Source: Flavobacterium tiangeerense (lineage in GTDB: Bacteria; Bacteroidota; Bacteroidia; Flavobacteriales; Flavobacteriaceae). From it: a stretch of DNA of 64,000 bases. The DNA is taken from positions 137,453-201,452 of the forward strand of contig NZ_VLKO01000008.1 in NCBI RefSeq assembly GCF_007830355.1. The letters run 5' to 3'. Below, one piece after another: positions 54,902 to 63,271 of this stretch (position 1 is its first letter; each line of letters starts with the position of its first letter). Under the pieces are notes generated by a model, which was given only the letters and a program-made list of their open reading frames with translations, ran no database searches and was not told where the DNA came from. A program made the translations under genes and the position numbers.

Positions 54902-56080
54902 TTAATATTCAAAAGTTCCATATTCACTCTTTATGGTAAGCTTTTTTGTTTCAGACTCTTCTACTCTACCTACAATTTGTGCATCAACATGGAACGATTT
55001 TGAAATCGCAATAATATCTTGTGCAACTGCCTCAGGAACATAAAGCTCCATTCGATGGCCGCAGTTGAAAACCTGATACATCTCTTTCCAATCTGTTTTT
55101 GATTGTTCCTGAATTAATTGAAACAATGGTGGTACAGGAAATAAATTATCCTTTATAATGTGTAGATTTTCTACAAAATGTAAAATCTTGGTTTGGGCAC
55201 CACCGCTGCAGTGTACCATACCATGTATTTCATTTGACGAATATGTATCTAAAATTTTCTTGATAATAGGCGCATACGTTCGCGTAGGCGAAAGCACTAA
55301 CTGTCCTGCATCTATAGGCGAATTTGCAACTGCATCTGTTAATTTAACTTGACCCGAATAAATCAGCTCTTCTGGAACTGCAGCATCAAAACTTTCAGGA
55401 TATTTTGTCGCTAAGTATTTTTCGAAAACATCATGACGAGCTGATGTAAGTCCGTTACTTCCCATTCCGCCATTGTAACTTTTTTCATAAGTTGCTTGAC
55501 CAAAAGAAGCTAAACCTACAATAACATCGCCTGCTTTAATATTGGCATTATCAATTACTTTTGAACGCTTCATGCGCGCTGTAACCGTTGAATCTACAAT
55601 TATAGTGCGAACAATATCACCCACGTCAGCCGTTTCACCACCTGTAGAATGAATAGTTACACCATAAGAATCAAGCTCTTTTATTAACTCCTCGGTACCA
55701 TTAATAATTGCTGAAATTACTTCGGCTGGAATTAGATTTTTATTTCTTCCAATGGTTGATGAAAGTAAAATATTATCAGTTGCTCCTACACACAATAAGT
55801 CATCAATATTCATTATTAATGCATCTTGAGCAATTCCTTTCCATACAGAAAGATCACTGGTTTCTTTCCAATACATGTAGGCCAATGAAGATTTAGTACC
55901 TGCTCCATCAGCATGCATAATCAGGCAATAGTCCTTGTCTTGTGTTAAATAATCGGGTACAATTTTGCAGAAAGCTTGTGGAAATAAGCCTTTATCAATG
56001 TTTTTAATGGCGTTGTGCACATCTTCTTTGGATGCCGAAACACCGCGAAGTGCATACCTTTTTGAAGTATCTGAACTCAT
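54902..56080 (-). CDS. purM: Phosphoribosylformylglycinamidine cyclo-ligase
   Basis: A 392-residue AIR synthetase of purine synthesis. ATP-binding blocks are HADGAGTKSSLAYMYW, WKGIAQDALIMNIDDLLCVGATD and STGGETADVGDIVRT; the C-terminal half includes GMVHCSGGAQTKILHF and FNCGHRMEL. It is the longer form common in Bacteroidota. The only other gene in its unit is the hypothetical at 54536. A TATCTTTG box lies at 56125-56132 on the minus strand. Confidence 0.95.
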   Translation of the reverse strand: MSSDTSKRYALRGVSASKEDVHNAIKNIDKGLFPQAFCKIVPDYLTQDKDYCLIMHADGAGTKSSLAYMYWKETSDLSVWKGIAQDALIMNIDDLLCVGATDNILLSSTIGRNKNLIPAEVISAIINGTEELIKELDSYGVTIHSTGGETADVGDIVRTIIVDSTVTARMKRSKVIDNANIKAGDVIVGLASFGQATYEKSYNGGMGSNGLTSARHDVFEKYLATKYPESFDAAVPEELIYSGQVKLTDAVANSPIDAGQLVLSPTRTYAPIIKKILDTYSSNEIHGMVHCSGGAQTKILHFVENLHIIKDNLFPVPPLFQLIQEQSKTDWKEMYQVFNCGHRMELYVPEAVAQDIIAISKSFHVDAQIVGRVEESETKKLTIKSEYGTFEY

Positions 56081-56178
56081 TTAATTTAGTTGTGAAGCCT
56101 GCTTTTAGGCAGTTAGTTGTGGCGCAAAGATACTAATTTGATTTAGGAATAAGGAACTTGATTTTAGGATTTATTGCA

Positions 56179-57019
56179 CTATTTTTGAAGGATTAAAATC
56201 TCTACTCTTCTATTAGCTGCACGTTGTATTTCGTTTTTTTCTGGTAATGTAAAGATAGGTTTATTGCTACCATAACCTTTGTATGCCAATCTCCTTTGTT
56301 GAATTCCGTTTTTAATTAAATAATCATGAATCGCTTTTGCGCGACGATTGGATAACTTCACATCATTTGGATCTGGATTACAACAAATATGACCGTGAAT
56401 TTCAATATTTAAACTGAGTTGTCTCCTCATAATTTGTAACAGCTCATCCAAATTCACCATTGAGGAATTGACCATAACCTCTGAGTTAAATTTAAAATTT
56501 ATATTTCGTAAAGTAACAAAATCACCTACTTTAGCTTGTTGAATTTGTGAAATTAAGGTGTTGTTATCATTATTGTTTTTTTGGGGATTTAGATAGATCT
56601 GCAACCCCACTTTGATTTAATTTACTTACGAATACTTCTTGAATTTTAGAATTAGATTTTTTTTGATAATATACAATTACTTTCCTATTGATAAATTCTT
56701 GTGTTGCTCTTATAAAATCTTCTCCAATATTATCAATAACTAGAGTACTATCTAATAAAAAATTGTTGCATATTAAGTGCTTTTGCACGTTTACAGCGCG
56801 CCTAAGTGCTAATTGCTTATTGTAATGATTTGATGCAGTACTGTCACAATATCCTTCAATTTTAATCACATTTACTTCTTTATTTTCATCCAACCATTTT
56901 TGAAAAACTCTTTGCGAATGAACATTAGGTTGATCTTGGTCTAAATCAAAATACAGTATAAATTTCTCCTGAGAATTCATTTTGAAACACAGCAATAAAA
57001 AAAGTACAATACTCCTCAT
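56179..57019 (-). pseudogene. Double-OmpA-domain protein split by a frameshift
   Basis: Two minus-strand ORFs that read as one gene. The first (57019-56570) has a signal peptide (FKMNSQ) and an OmpA-like domain (KFILYFDLDQDQPNV...RAVNVQKHL). The second (56610-56179, GTG start only) has a second OmpA domain (LRNINFKFNSE, NRRAKAIHDYLIK) but no signal peptide. The break is in a run of seven A on the minus strand (56576-56582). With six A the linker would read SKSPKNNNDNN and the frames join. The second ORF lacking export signal makes a lone gene unlikely. It could be a phase-variable, slippage-decoded or simply broken gene, or a sequencing error. Confidence 0.8.
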
Positions 57020-57134
57020 TATTCTTTGTTAAATATTTGATACCTATTTATGCAACCCTTTTTGATTCTAGTTTTCATGATAATTTTTTTTTAATGTAAT
57101 AAAATACGTGATTTAAAAAACTTATAAATAAACG

Positions 57135-57178
57135 CAAAAAAGCATCTAATTCGTACTAATTAGATGCTTTTTTTAAAT
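57135..57178 (-). terminator. Terminator of the curli operon
   Basis: AAAAAGCATCTAATT (57137-57151) pairs with AATTAGATGCTTTTT (57158-57172), the hairpin that closes the operon on the minus strand. It lies 13 bases beyond the last stop. Confidence 0.9.
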
Positions 57179-57190
57179 CATTAATTTTAT

Positions 57191-58684
57191 TTATTCCCAA
57201 TCAGGCATACTTGCATTAGAAAATAAAAGCATTCGAGATCCTCCTACATTATTTGTTGCAGGTGTATATTTTATAATATTTTTAATCGATAAACCATCGT
57301 TTGAGGTATTCATCAAAATTAACTCTGCTTCATTGGGGGCGTATCTGACATCTAAATCTAAGGTTCCAATTGGTTTTTCTAGACCAATGTCTGTTATTAG
57401 ATTTGAACTTAATGTACACTGAAAAACTTTTGTATCCAGTTGTCTGTAATTCGCATCTTCAAACCCTGAAACATCTCTGGTAAAGAGTAATCGCTGCCCA
57501 TTTATAGAGAAATTCAACCCTCCAGTGGCACCTTGTGTACCAGATAGCACTTGATTTATAACTGTACCTATGGCATTGATAACAAAGATTTCTGTATTGT
57601 AACCGCTTGCGTCATTTACTTTCAAGGCAATTTTTGTTCCGTCGTTGCTCCAATCACATTCTGAAATGAATTTTCCATTTGTTGTTTGATAAATTTTGGT
57701 CAAGCCACTGCCATCAGCATTAATTTTATACAATTTGTCAAAATAAGGATAGATTAATTGACTGCCTGAGGCGTTCCATGAGAAATTGATAAAGTCCGAG
57801 TTAAATCCAGCAATAGGAATAGAGTTAGTGACTTTAAGTATTCCAGATCCATCTGGATTCATAGTATACAAGTGATTTTGCGCGCCACTAGATCGTATAA
57901 AAGCAATTTTATTTGATGGAATATTTTTTCTTGGTCTCCAACTATTAGTATTCGATGTTGTAATTTGGACGCTTTTCCCGGTCTCATCGCCAGAAAAAAT
58001 CACGTTATTGTCACTTATTTTTCTAACAAATAAAAACCTTGCGTTTGGAAAGCCAATCGTTGTAAAAGTTTGGACCGGACTTAGTACTGGAGGATTAATT
58101 CCATCGGATACTGCAACTTGCCAAAAATACTTCGTGTTGTACGCTAGATCCTTAAGCAAGTAAGTACTAGTTGTAATGTCTTTGTATACCGTAACCTCAT
58201 TGCTCGTGTTCTTCCTTAATATAATTTCATACTTCAGAACGTCTTTATCCAGATCTGTAGCTGAGAAATTTAAATTTAATTCTATAGGCTGATCTACAGC
58301 ATTATCCAAGGGCGAAGTTAACACCGCAGCAGTTGGAGGTTTATTGTTGGATGTTGATAGCTTTAGCTCAAATACAATATTTATTATCTGATCCCTGTTA
58401 ACCGTTGCAGGTTCAAATTTTGCCAAATAACCTTCCTTTTGCGCTTCTAGAGAATAATCTCCCACCTTTACATTTGTAAGAACAAATTTACCTGCTTCAT
58501 CTGTAAAAACGATACTTGTACTGGGACTAGAAAACACTTTGACATTAGCTAAAGGTTTAAAATCAATGGCATTGACAATTTTCCCTTCGATAGTCCCGAA
58601 TTCGTCTCCAGCTAATTTTTCTTCACTGCATGAACTCAAAAAAAACACAAAAAAAAGAGCTTTTATAAGATGGTTAATTTTCAT
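57191..58684 (-). CDS. Lipoprotein with carboxypeptidase-regulatory, FN3 and beta-propeller modules, in curli operon
   Basis: A 497-residue lipoprotein with lipobox FFLSSC. I chose ATG 58684; the upstream MSYSF start gives an unnatural leader. Residues about 22-100 are a CarboxypepD_reg-like domain (GTIEGKIVNAIDFKPLANVKVF). About 105-200 are a fibronectin III-like domain (PPTAAVLTSPLDNAVD, TKYFWQVAVSDG). The rest is a PD40/TolB-like propeller (KIAFIRSSGAQNHLYTMNPDGSG, WSNDGTKIALKVND). It starts 44 bases after csgG. The role is unknown; it might bind the cell wall or stabilise the curli exporter at the surface. Confidence 0.85.
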   Translation of the reverse strand: MKINHLIKALFFVFFLSSCSEEKLAGDEFGTIEGKIVNAIDFKPLANVKVFSSPSTSIVFTDEAGKFVLTNVKVGDYSLEAQKEGYLAKFEPATVNRDQIINIVFELKLSTSNNKPPTAAVLTSPLDNAVDQPIELNLNFSATDLDKDVLKYEIILRKNTSNEVTVYKDITTSTYLLKDLAYNTKYFWQVAVSDGINPPVLSPVQTFTTIGFPNARFLFVRKISDNNVIFSGDETGKSVQITTSNTNSWRPRKNIPSNKIAFIRSSGAQNHLYTMNPDGSGILKVTNSIPIAGFNSDFINFSWNASGSQLIYPYFDKLYKINADGSGLTKIYQTTNGKFISECDWSNDGTKIALKVNDASGYNTEIFVINAIGTVINQVLSGTQGATGGLNFSINGQRLLFTRDVSGFEDANYRQLDTKVFQCTLSSNLITDIGLEKPIGTLDLDVRYAPNEAELILMNTSNDGLSIKNIIKYTPATNNVGGSRMLLFSNASMPDWE

Positions 58685-58727
58685 TGTTAAGGTATTATAG
58701 TTGAATGAATAGCTCATAGTAATCTTC

Positions 58728-60116
58728 TTATTTCGTTATTTTTTTTGAAAAAGTATTTTTTTTGCTATTTAAAAAATAATATGTGAGTCCAAAACCAAAA
58801 CGATAATAAAAATCATCACGCACTCCTCTTATTTGATAGTCAATATTGTCACTAAAGTTTAGATTATGTTCGCCATAAAGTTTGATTCCTATGGCATTTG
58901 AAACCATATATTCTAATCCCAGTCCATATTGAGCTTTAGTATGGTTGTTTTCAATTTTTTTGTTTGCACCATAGCCACCACCCGCAAATAGATAGGGTGA
59001 AAACTTATCCTTTGGCAAAACCATAAATTCAAGATTAAGATCAAATGTTGCATAACCTACATCTAAAAGATCTTTATTAGCTAATTTCATCACATTAGTA
59101 GAAGCACTGACATTGAACGAAGGAGTAAAATAATATTTTAAGGCACCACGACCCATTGGGCGAAACATGGCGTTAGGATAATCTCCATCTATTAGTGCAA
59201 CACCTCCAGTTAATTCCATTGCGAAACGAGATCTTCTTTCTTGTAATTTCCTGCCATAAATTGCCGTAGTAGCAGCATCTGAATTTTCTTTTTCATACTT
59301 AGTTAGGATTGCGTCAACTTCTGGTTTAGGTACATCAGATTCCCAAATTTTTTCTTTGATTCCTTCTAAGACTAAAGTCGCAACTGCTTTTTCAATAGCC
59401 TCTGTAACGGCCATTTGCACAGGCTCGTTTGTTGTATATCCCGTTTCTACTTCTAATAATCTTTTGAAATTGACATACTTAAAAAGACTTTGATCGATTG
59501 CTTGCGATAAAATTGTTTTTGAAATGTAAACTGATTTTAAAATCTTACCATTTGCGGTAGATACCATTCTTAAATAAACAGTTACACGATCTTGTCTGTA
59601 TTTAATAGATCCACCAGTACCGAAATAACGCGCTCCAAACCCGCCAGTAATTATATTAGAGTCATAGGAAATAATTCCACCTTCCAGTAGAACACCCGCG
59701 TATAATAAAGGTGTAATTTGCGGTACATTAGGATCAACATCTTTGGAATATTCTTGCCGTGTAGACCGAATAAGATTACGTTCTTGCAATAAATTACCAA
59801 TATTTTCTCTTTCGATGGGAATAAACCATTTTGAATCTTCAAGCGCTTTAATTAAAATTGATGTAGCCCCTTGGGTTACGGCTGTACTAAAATTGCTACC
59901 ATTTTCAGTGGCTTTGTACTGTCCAGTTTGGTCTCGAAATTTATAAAGCCCAACTACTATGGGCTCTTTAGGCTTGGGCAACTCTTTCAAGAGTGTTGTT
60001 GCTGGAGTATTTTCTCCAATTACCGCCTTTTCTACACCAGTAGGTTGATTGTAATATGCTCCACAACTGGAAATTAAAAAAAAAATAAGTAAGGGTACGC
60101 ATTTTAATGTATTCAT
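58728..60116 (-). CDS. csgG: CsgG curli secretion channel fused to a beta-barrel
   Basis: A 462-residue lipoprotein (lipobox LISSC). Residues about 50-270 are the CsgG/HfaB domain (IVVGLYKFRDQTGQYK, AVTQGATSILIKALEDSKWFIPIERENI, EGGIISYDSN). It forms the outer-membrane pore for curli subunits. The last 160 residues (from GGVALIDGDYPN, with YLFAGGGYGANKK and YYRFGFGLTYYF) are an OmpA/OprF-like beta-barrel, absent from enterobacterial CsgG of about 277 residues. The start follows the csgF stop by 1 base. Confidence 0.92.
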   Translation of the reverse strand: MNTLKCVPLLIFFLISSCGAYYNQPTGVEKAVIGENTPATTLLKELPKPKEPIVVGLYKFRDQTGQYKATENGSNFSTAVTQGATSILIKALEDSKWFIPIERENIGNLLQERNLIRSTRQEYSKDVDPNVPQITPLLYAGVLLEGGIISYDSNIITGGFGARYFGTGGSIKYRQDRVTVYLRMVSTANGKILKSVYISKTILSQAIDQSLFKYVNFKRLLEVETGYTTNEPVQMAVTEAIEKAVATLVLEGIKEKIWESDVPKPEVDAILTKYEKENSDAATTAIYGRKLQERRSRFAMELTGGVALIDGDYPNAMFRPMGRGALKYYFTPSFNVSASTNVMKLANKDLLDVGYATFDLNLEFMVLPKDKFSPYLFAGGGYGANKKIENNHTKAQYGLGLEYMVSNAIGIKLYGEHNLNFSDNIDYQIRGVRDDFYYRFGFGLTYYFLNSKKNTFSKKITK

Positions 60117-60117
60117 A

Positions 60118-60522
60118 TTATCGATTTGGGATGATTACTTGTGTTTGTTCACCTGTTTTAGTATCTAAGATATCTACCGTTAATCCTCCAGACGAAGGAT
60201 ACACCTCTACAGAAAGACTACCAAAAGTGTAGGAACCTATTTTAATACCATCATTACCAAACTGTTGCTTAAACAAGGAGCTCGAAACTTGACTTAAAAG
60301 TAGCGAGTTTAAGCTTGATGTAAACCGCTCAAGTTCAGTTTGAGCAGGTTGCGAAATTGATTTGTCTGTAAACTTATTTTGGGACTCCGCCGAACTTGCC
60401 AGCCATTGATAATTAAATGTATCACCCCCAAAAGCAGGATTTTTAGGTTTGTATACTAAATCCTGTGCTATTACGGATTGAAAACCAAAAAAAACGATTG
60501 TTAAGACATATAATAATCTCAT
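60118..60522 (-). CDS. csgF: Curli assembly component CsgF
   Basis: A 134-residue exported protein: signal peptide to IAQ, then DLVYKPKNPAFGGDTFNYQWLASSAESQN, the CsgF signature, and a C-terminal strand region (KIGSYTFGSLSVEVYPS). CsgF caps the CsgG pore and anchors nucleation. Start 16 bases after the csgE stop, 1 base before csgG. Confidence 0.93.
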   Translation of the reverse strand: MRLLYVLTIVFFGFQSVIAQDLVYKPKNPAFGGDTFNYQWLASSAESQNKFTDKSISQPAQTELERFTSSLNSLLLSQVSSSLFKQQFGNDGIKIGSYTFGSLSVEVYPSSGGLTVDILDTKTGEQTQVIIPNR

Positions 60523-60538
60523 AAGTTTGTAGATAAAA

Positions 60539-61272
60539 TTAATACTGAGTAAAATATTTGTTTTGTTTTTCTAAATTCTTAAGGTGTAAATACGTGGCAT
60601 AAATAGCTTGTTCACCCATTACATTTAAATATTCTTCATCTGGACGTGCTAAAAATTCATATATAATATCATTCTCTATCGTGATTACTATCTTGGTATT
60701 TCTACCAAAACTAAATTCCTCTGTTAAAACGACAATTTTCTTGGCATTAATTTTATACTCATTATAGAGATAAAAATATAAATCGTAAAAATCTTTACCT
60801 ACTTTAGTCTTCGTTTCATTTGAAATAATTCCTATTATTTCAAAACCGTCGGCAGGAATATTAGCTACGTTGTCTTTTTTTTTTGAGCATTTAGAACTAC
60901 TCGATCCTTTCCTATTAACTGCTTATTTTCATTATAAAAAAGTAACAAAACAATAACCTCATCTGTATTGCCCAAATTAACTTCTGTTGTTGACAGATTT
61001 TTATTTTCACTTGGATTTAAAGAAAAAAATCCTTCTTGAACATTATTTGATTGATTATCATTTACAGTATTTTTTTTAATTACTGATAATTTATAGGATA
61101 AGCTCTGTACACCATCCGATAAATTTTCGGCAGTGCCAGTTATTTTTATATTGGTTTCCGTTTTATCTATCACTATTTTTGCTTTTACAACTGTGTTTGT
61201 TGTTTGGGAATAAGATGTACAACCCAAAAACAAAAAAATATATAATGAGAAATTAGAGAGTACTATTTTCAT
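60539..61272 (-). pseudogene. csgE: CsgH-like/CsgE fusion gene split at a run of ten A
   Basis: The intact ORF 61272-60865 has a signal peptide (TSYSQ) and a CsgH-like beta domain (VQSLSYKLSVIKKNTVND...FSLNPSENKNLSTTEVNLG). It ends NAQKKKTT. In another frame, to TAA at 60539, the DNA encodes the CsgE domain: DGFEIIGIISNETKTKVGKDFYDLYFYLYN...EEFSFGRNTKIVITIEND. The shift is at A10 (60875-60884). With 8 or 11 A the frames join as AQKKDNVANIPADGF. The CsgE frame has no ATG, GTG or TTG between the upstream stop and its core, so it cannot be made alone. CsgE is the periplasmic adaptor of CsgG. Confidence 0.9.
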
Positions 61273-61799
61273 AATTTTGAATTATTGATCAATAGTACGG
61301 TAGCACCATTTCCTGACTGAATAATTTTTAAATCTCGTGAGATTGAATTGGAACCAAAACTATTGATAGTTAGATTATTCCCTTTTTGCACAAATTCATT
61401 TTTGACATCATATCTACTGTAGGAAGCAAAATCGTAAATGGTATTATTATCACCTTGCTGTAGTACTTTTTTTTCAATTGAGAGCGCTTGACTATTCAAC
61501 AAGATCGTATTATTATTTCCTTTTTGAAACACTGATACAGCAGTAGTATTTGATCTTAATACCGCATTAAAAGTATTATACTCCCCAATCTGTTGCATTT
61601 GCACAGTATTATCAAAAGCTTGTTGCTTAGCAGTTGTATTTCCTGATAAGTTAGTTGTAGATAGATATAAAGAACCTTCTTTATCCCCCATTATAGCTAT
61701 ATCTAAGTTTTTACCTGGTGAAGTTTCTGTTCCTTGAGCAGAAATGAGCTGCAACGAAAATAACACAGCAATGACAAAACACAGTACTCGAATTTTCAT
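61269..61799 (-). CDS. Minor curlin (CsgB-like)
   Basis: A 176-residue exported protein, signal peptide to LISAQ. The mature part holds imperfect curlin repeats such as QIGEYNTFNAVLRSN, QKGNNNTILLNSQ and QQGDNNTIYDFAS. With four to five units and no clear terminal extension it resembles the nucleator CsgB. Its stop overlaps the start of the CsgH/E gene by 4 bases. It follows an attenuator after csgA. Confidence 0.85.
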   Translation of the reverse strand: MKIRVLCFVIAVLFSLQLISAQGTETSPGKNLDIAIMGDKEGSLYLSTTNLSGNTTAKQQAFDNTVQMQQIGEYNTFNAVLRSNTTAVSVFQKGNNNTILLNSQALSIEKKVLQQGDNNTIYDFASYSRYDVKNEFVQKGNNLTINSFGSNSISRDLKIIQSGNGATVLLINNSKL

Positions 61800-61816
61800 A
61801 CTATTGCTTTTAAATT

Positions 61817-61850
61817 AAAAAAAGATGGAGCAGCTACAAAGCTGCTCCAA
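61817..61850 (-). terminator. Attenuator between the csgA- and csgB-like genes
   Basis: GGAGCAGC (61827-61834) pairs with GCTGCTCC (61841-61848), extended by AAGAT/ATCTT with an A bulge. On the minus strand it is followed by T7. Leaky termination here would give more major than minor subunit. Confidence 0.8.
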
Positions 61851-61867
61851 TCTTCATGATTGATCTA

Positions 61868-62752
61868 TTAGTTACTTTGAGTTACACTAGATACATTGTA
61901 ATTCCCTTGCTGAGAAACGGTATTGATGTTTCCTGAACTAAATCCTGTTTGCATTGTTGTAGAGGTATTTGATTTTCCCTCTTGCAAAATATTATCTAGA
62001 TTTTTGAATCCATTTTGTGTAGTTAACGCAATGTTTTCTTTACCATATTGATAATGATTAGCCACATTTCTTTCGGTTAAAGACGTAGCTTTACCAACAC
62101 TGTTTTGGGTAATAGTTGATTTGTTTTTGTCACCACCTTGACTCGTATAGGCTAGATTGAAGTTGCCGTTTTGAGTTTGAGTAGCTTCGTTGTCTCCATG
62201 TGGAGTCATTGGTATAGCTGACGTAAGTGGCACCATAAGTGAAAAAGTCCCAACGGCAGGAATAGGATTATTTCCTGAAGTCCCTTGATCAATAGTGGCT
62301 TTGTTATTATTACCTGTTTGTGTTTGGGTAGCATCATCATCCCCAAATAATGAGCCTGTTGCTACTTGAACTTCATCTTGCCAAATCGTGGCATCGTTTT
62401 TATCTCCAACTTGTTTTTGGGTAGCTCTGTTATCCCAATTGTTTTGAGAGATGTAAGCACGGTTGTCGTCCCCTTTTTGATCAACATCAGCGATGTTCTT
62501 TGCTGAAGCGTTAGCAGAAGACACAAACATTTGCCCTGGAAGTACTCCTTGATAAACAAAAGCATCATTGTTGCTTGTCGCTTGCTTAATTTTAGAACTT
62601 TGTGATGTTCCAATTTGATGTACTACCGCACTTTGAGAAGTTCCAGTTTGACCTACCAAACTTGAATTAGCTCCAGCTACTGGACCTGGTTGCGCATAAG
62701 ATGCTGCTCCTACTAATAGCATCGCGGAGATGCTTAAAACTACTTTTTTCAT
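61868..62752 (-). CDS. Major curlin subunit (CsgA-like)
   Basis: A 294-residue exported protein, signal peptide to ASYAQ. At least nine curlin-type repeats follow, each around Q-x-G-x-x-N-x-A/T-x-x-x-Q (for example VDQKGDDNRAYISQ, TQTGNNNKATIDQ, SQQGNYNVSSVTQ). This is larger than E. coli CsgA. Exported subunits polymerise into amyloid fibres on the cell surface. It is the first gene of the operon, with a promoter 128 bases upstream. Confidence 0.9.
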   Translation of the reverse strand: MKKVVLSISAMLLVGAASYAQPGPVAGANSSLVGQTGTSQSAVVHQIGTSQSSKIKQATSNNDAFVYQGVLPGQMFVSSANASAKNIADVDQKGDDNRAYISQNNWDNRATQKQVGDKNDATIWQDEVQVATGSLFGDDDATQTQTGNNNKATIDQGTSGNNPIPAVGTFSLMVPLTSAIPMTPHGDNEATQTQNGNFNLAYTSQGGDKNKSTITQNSVGKATSLTERNVANHYQYGKENIALTTQNGFKNLDNILQEGKSNTSTTMQTGFSSGNINTVSQQGNYNVSSVTQSN

Positions 62753-62880
62753 AATAAATATATTTAATTGGTTGTTAATACAAATTATTATGTAGGTTCA
62801 AAAAAGTGATTTGGGATCTTCTTTTTTTAGAAATCAAATGTAATTTCAAAACTTTTTTTTACTTTTTGATTTCCACATTT

Positions 62881-62908
62881 CAAAGATAGAGAAGCATTTT
62901 AAAATCAA
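62881..62908 (-). promoter_or_regulatory. Promoter of the curli operon
   Basis: On the minus strand, TTG at 62908-62906 and TATCTTTG at 62888-62881 are 17 bases apart, matching the Bacteroidota -33/-7 pattern. The leader to csgA would be about 120 bases and could carry regulation. Confidence 0.6.
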
Positions 62909-63183
62909 CCCACGTATAAACACCTGTTTTACAGACGTTTAAACACAAATCCGATTAAGGGTTCATATAAATCGATGAAATACACCAATTAAAAAAGAAC
63001 ACATAGATATTTTTGAAAAATTATTTTTTTTTATGTTTCAAAATTTAAAAAAAATGAAATAGACATATTTAAAAGTATATTTATCGTAATTTATTCATAA
63101 ACAAAAATTAATGCTTTTTTGATTGTATTCTTTCATTATCAGCTTGAAAAAAAAATATCAAAGGTTTATGCCTCATATGAATA
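62909..63183. other. AT-rich spacer between the curli and glutamine synthetase units
   Basis: No ORF or RNA is supported. It could hold regulator sites for the curli operon upstream of the -33 box; none is recognisable. Confidence 0.4.
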
Positions 63184-63219
63184 AAAAAATGCCTCTCTAA
63201 AACAGAGAGGCATTTTCTT
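63184..63219 (-). terminator. Terminator of the glutamine synthetase gene
   Basis: AAAATGCCTCTCT (63186-63198) pairs with AGAGAGGCATTTT (63204-63216) with A-rich flank giving T on the minus strand. Confidence 0.85.
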
Positions 63220-63271
63220 ATAATGTGTACTTACTTTGCAATTAAGAATATGTTATAAACTATACTTTAAT

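Noticed and set aside
56179..56610. Second OmpA ORF as an independent gene with GTG start
   Set aside because: It has no signal peptide, overlaps the first ORF by 40 bases, and the frames join by one base change. A split gene explains it better, though an independent gene is not fully excluded.
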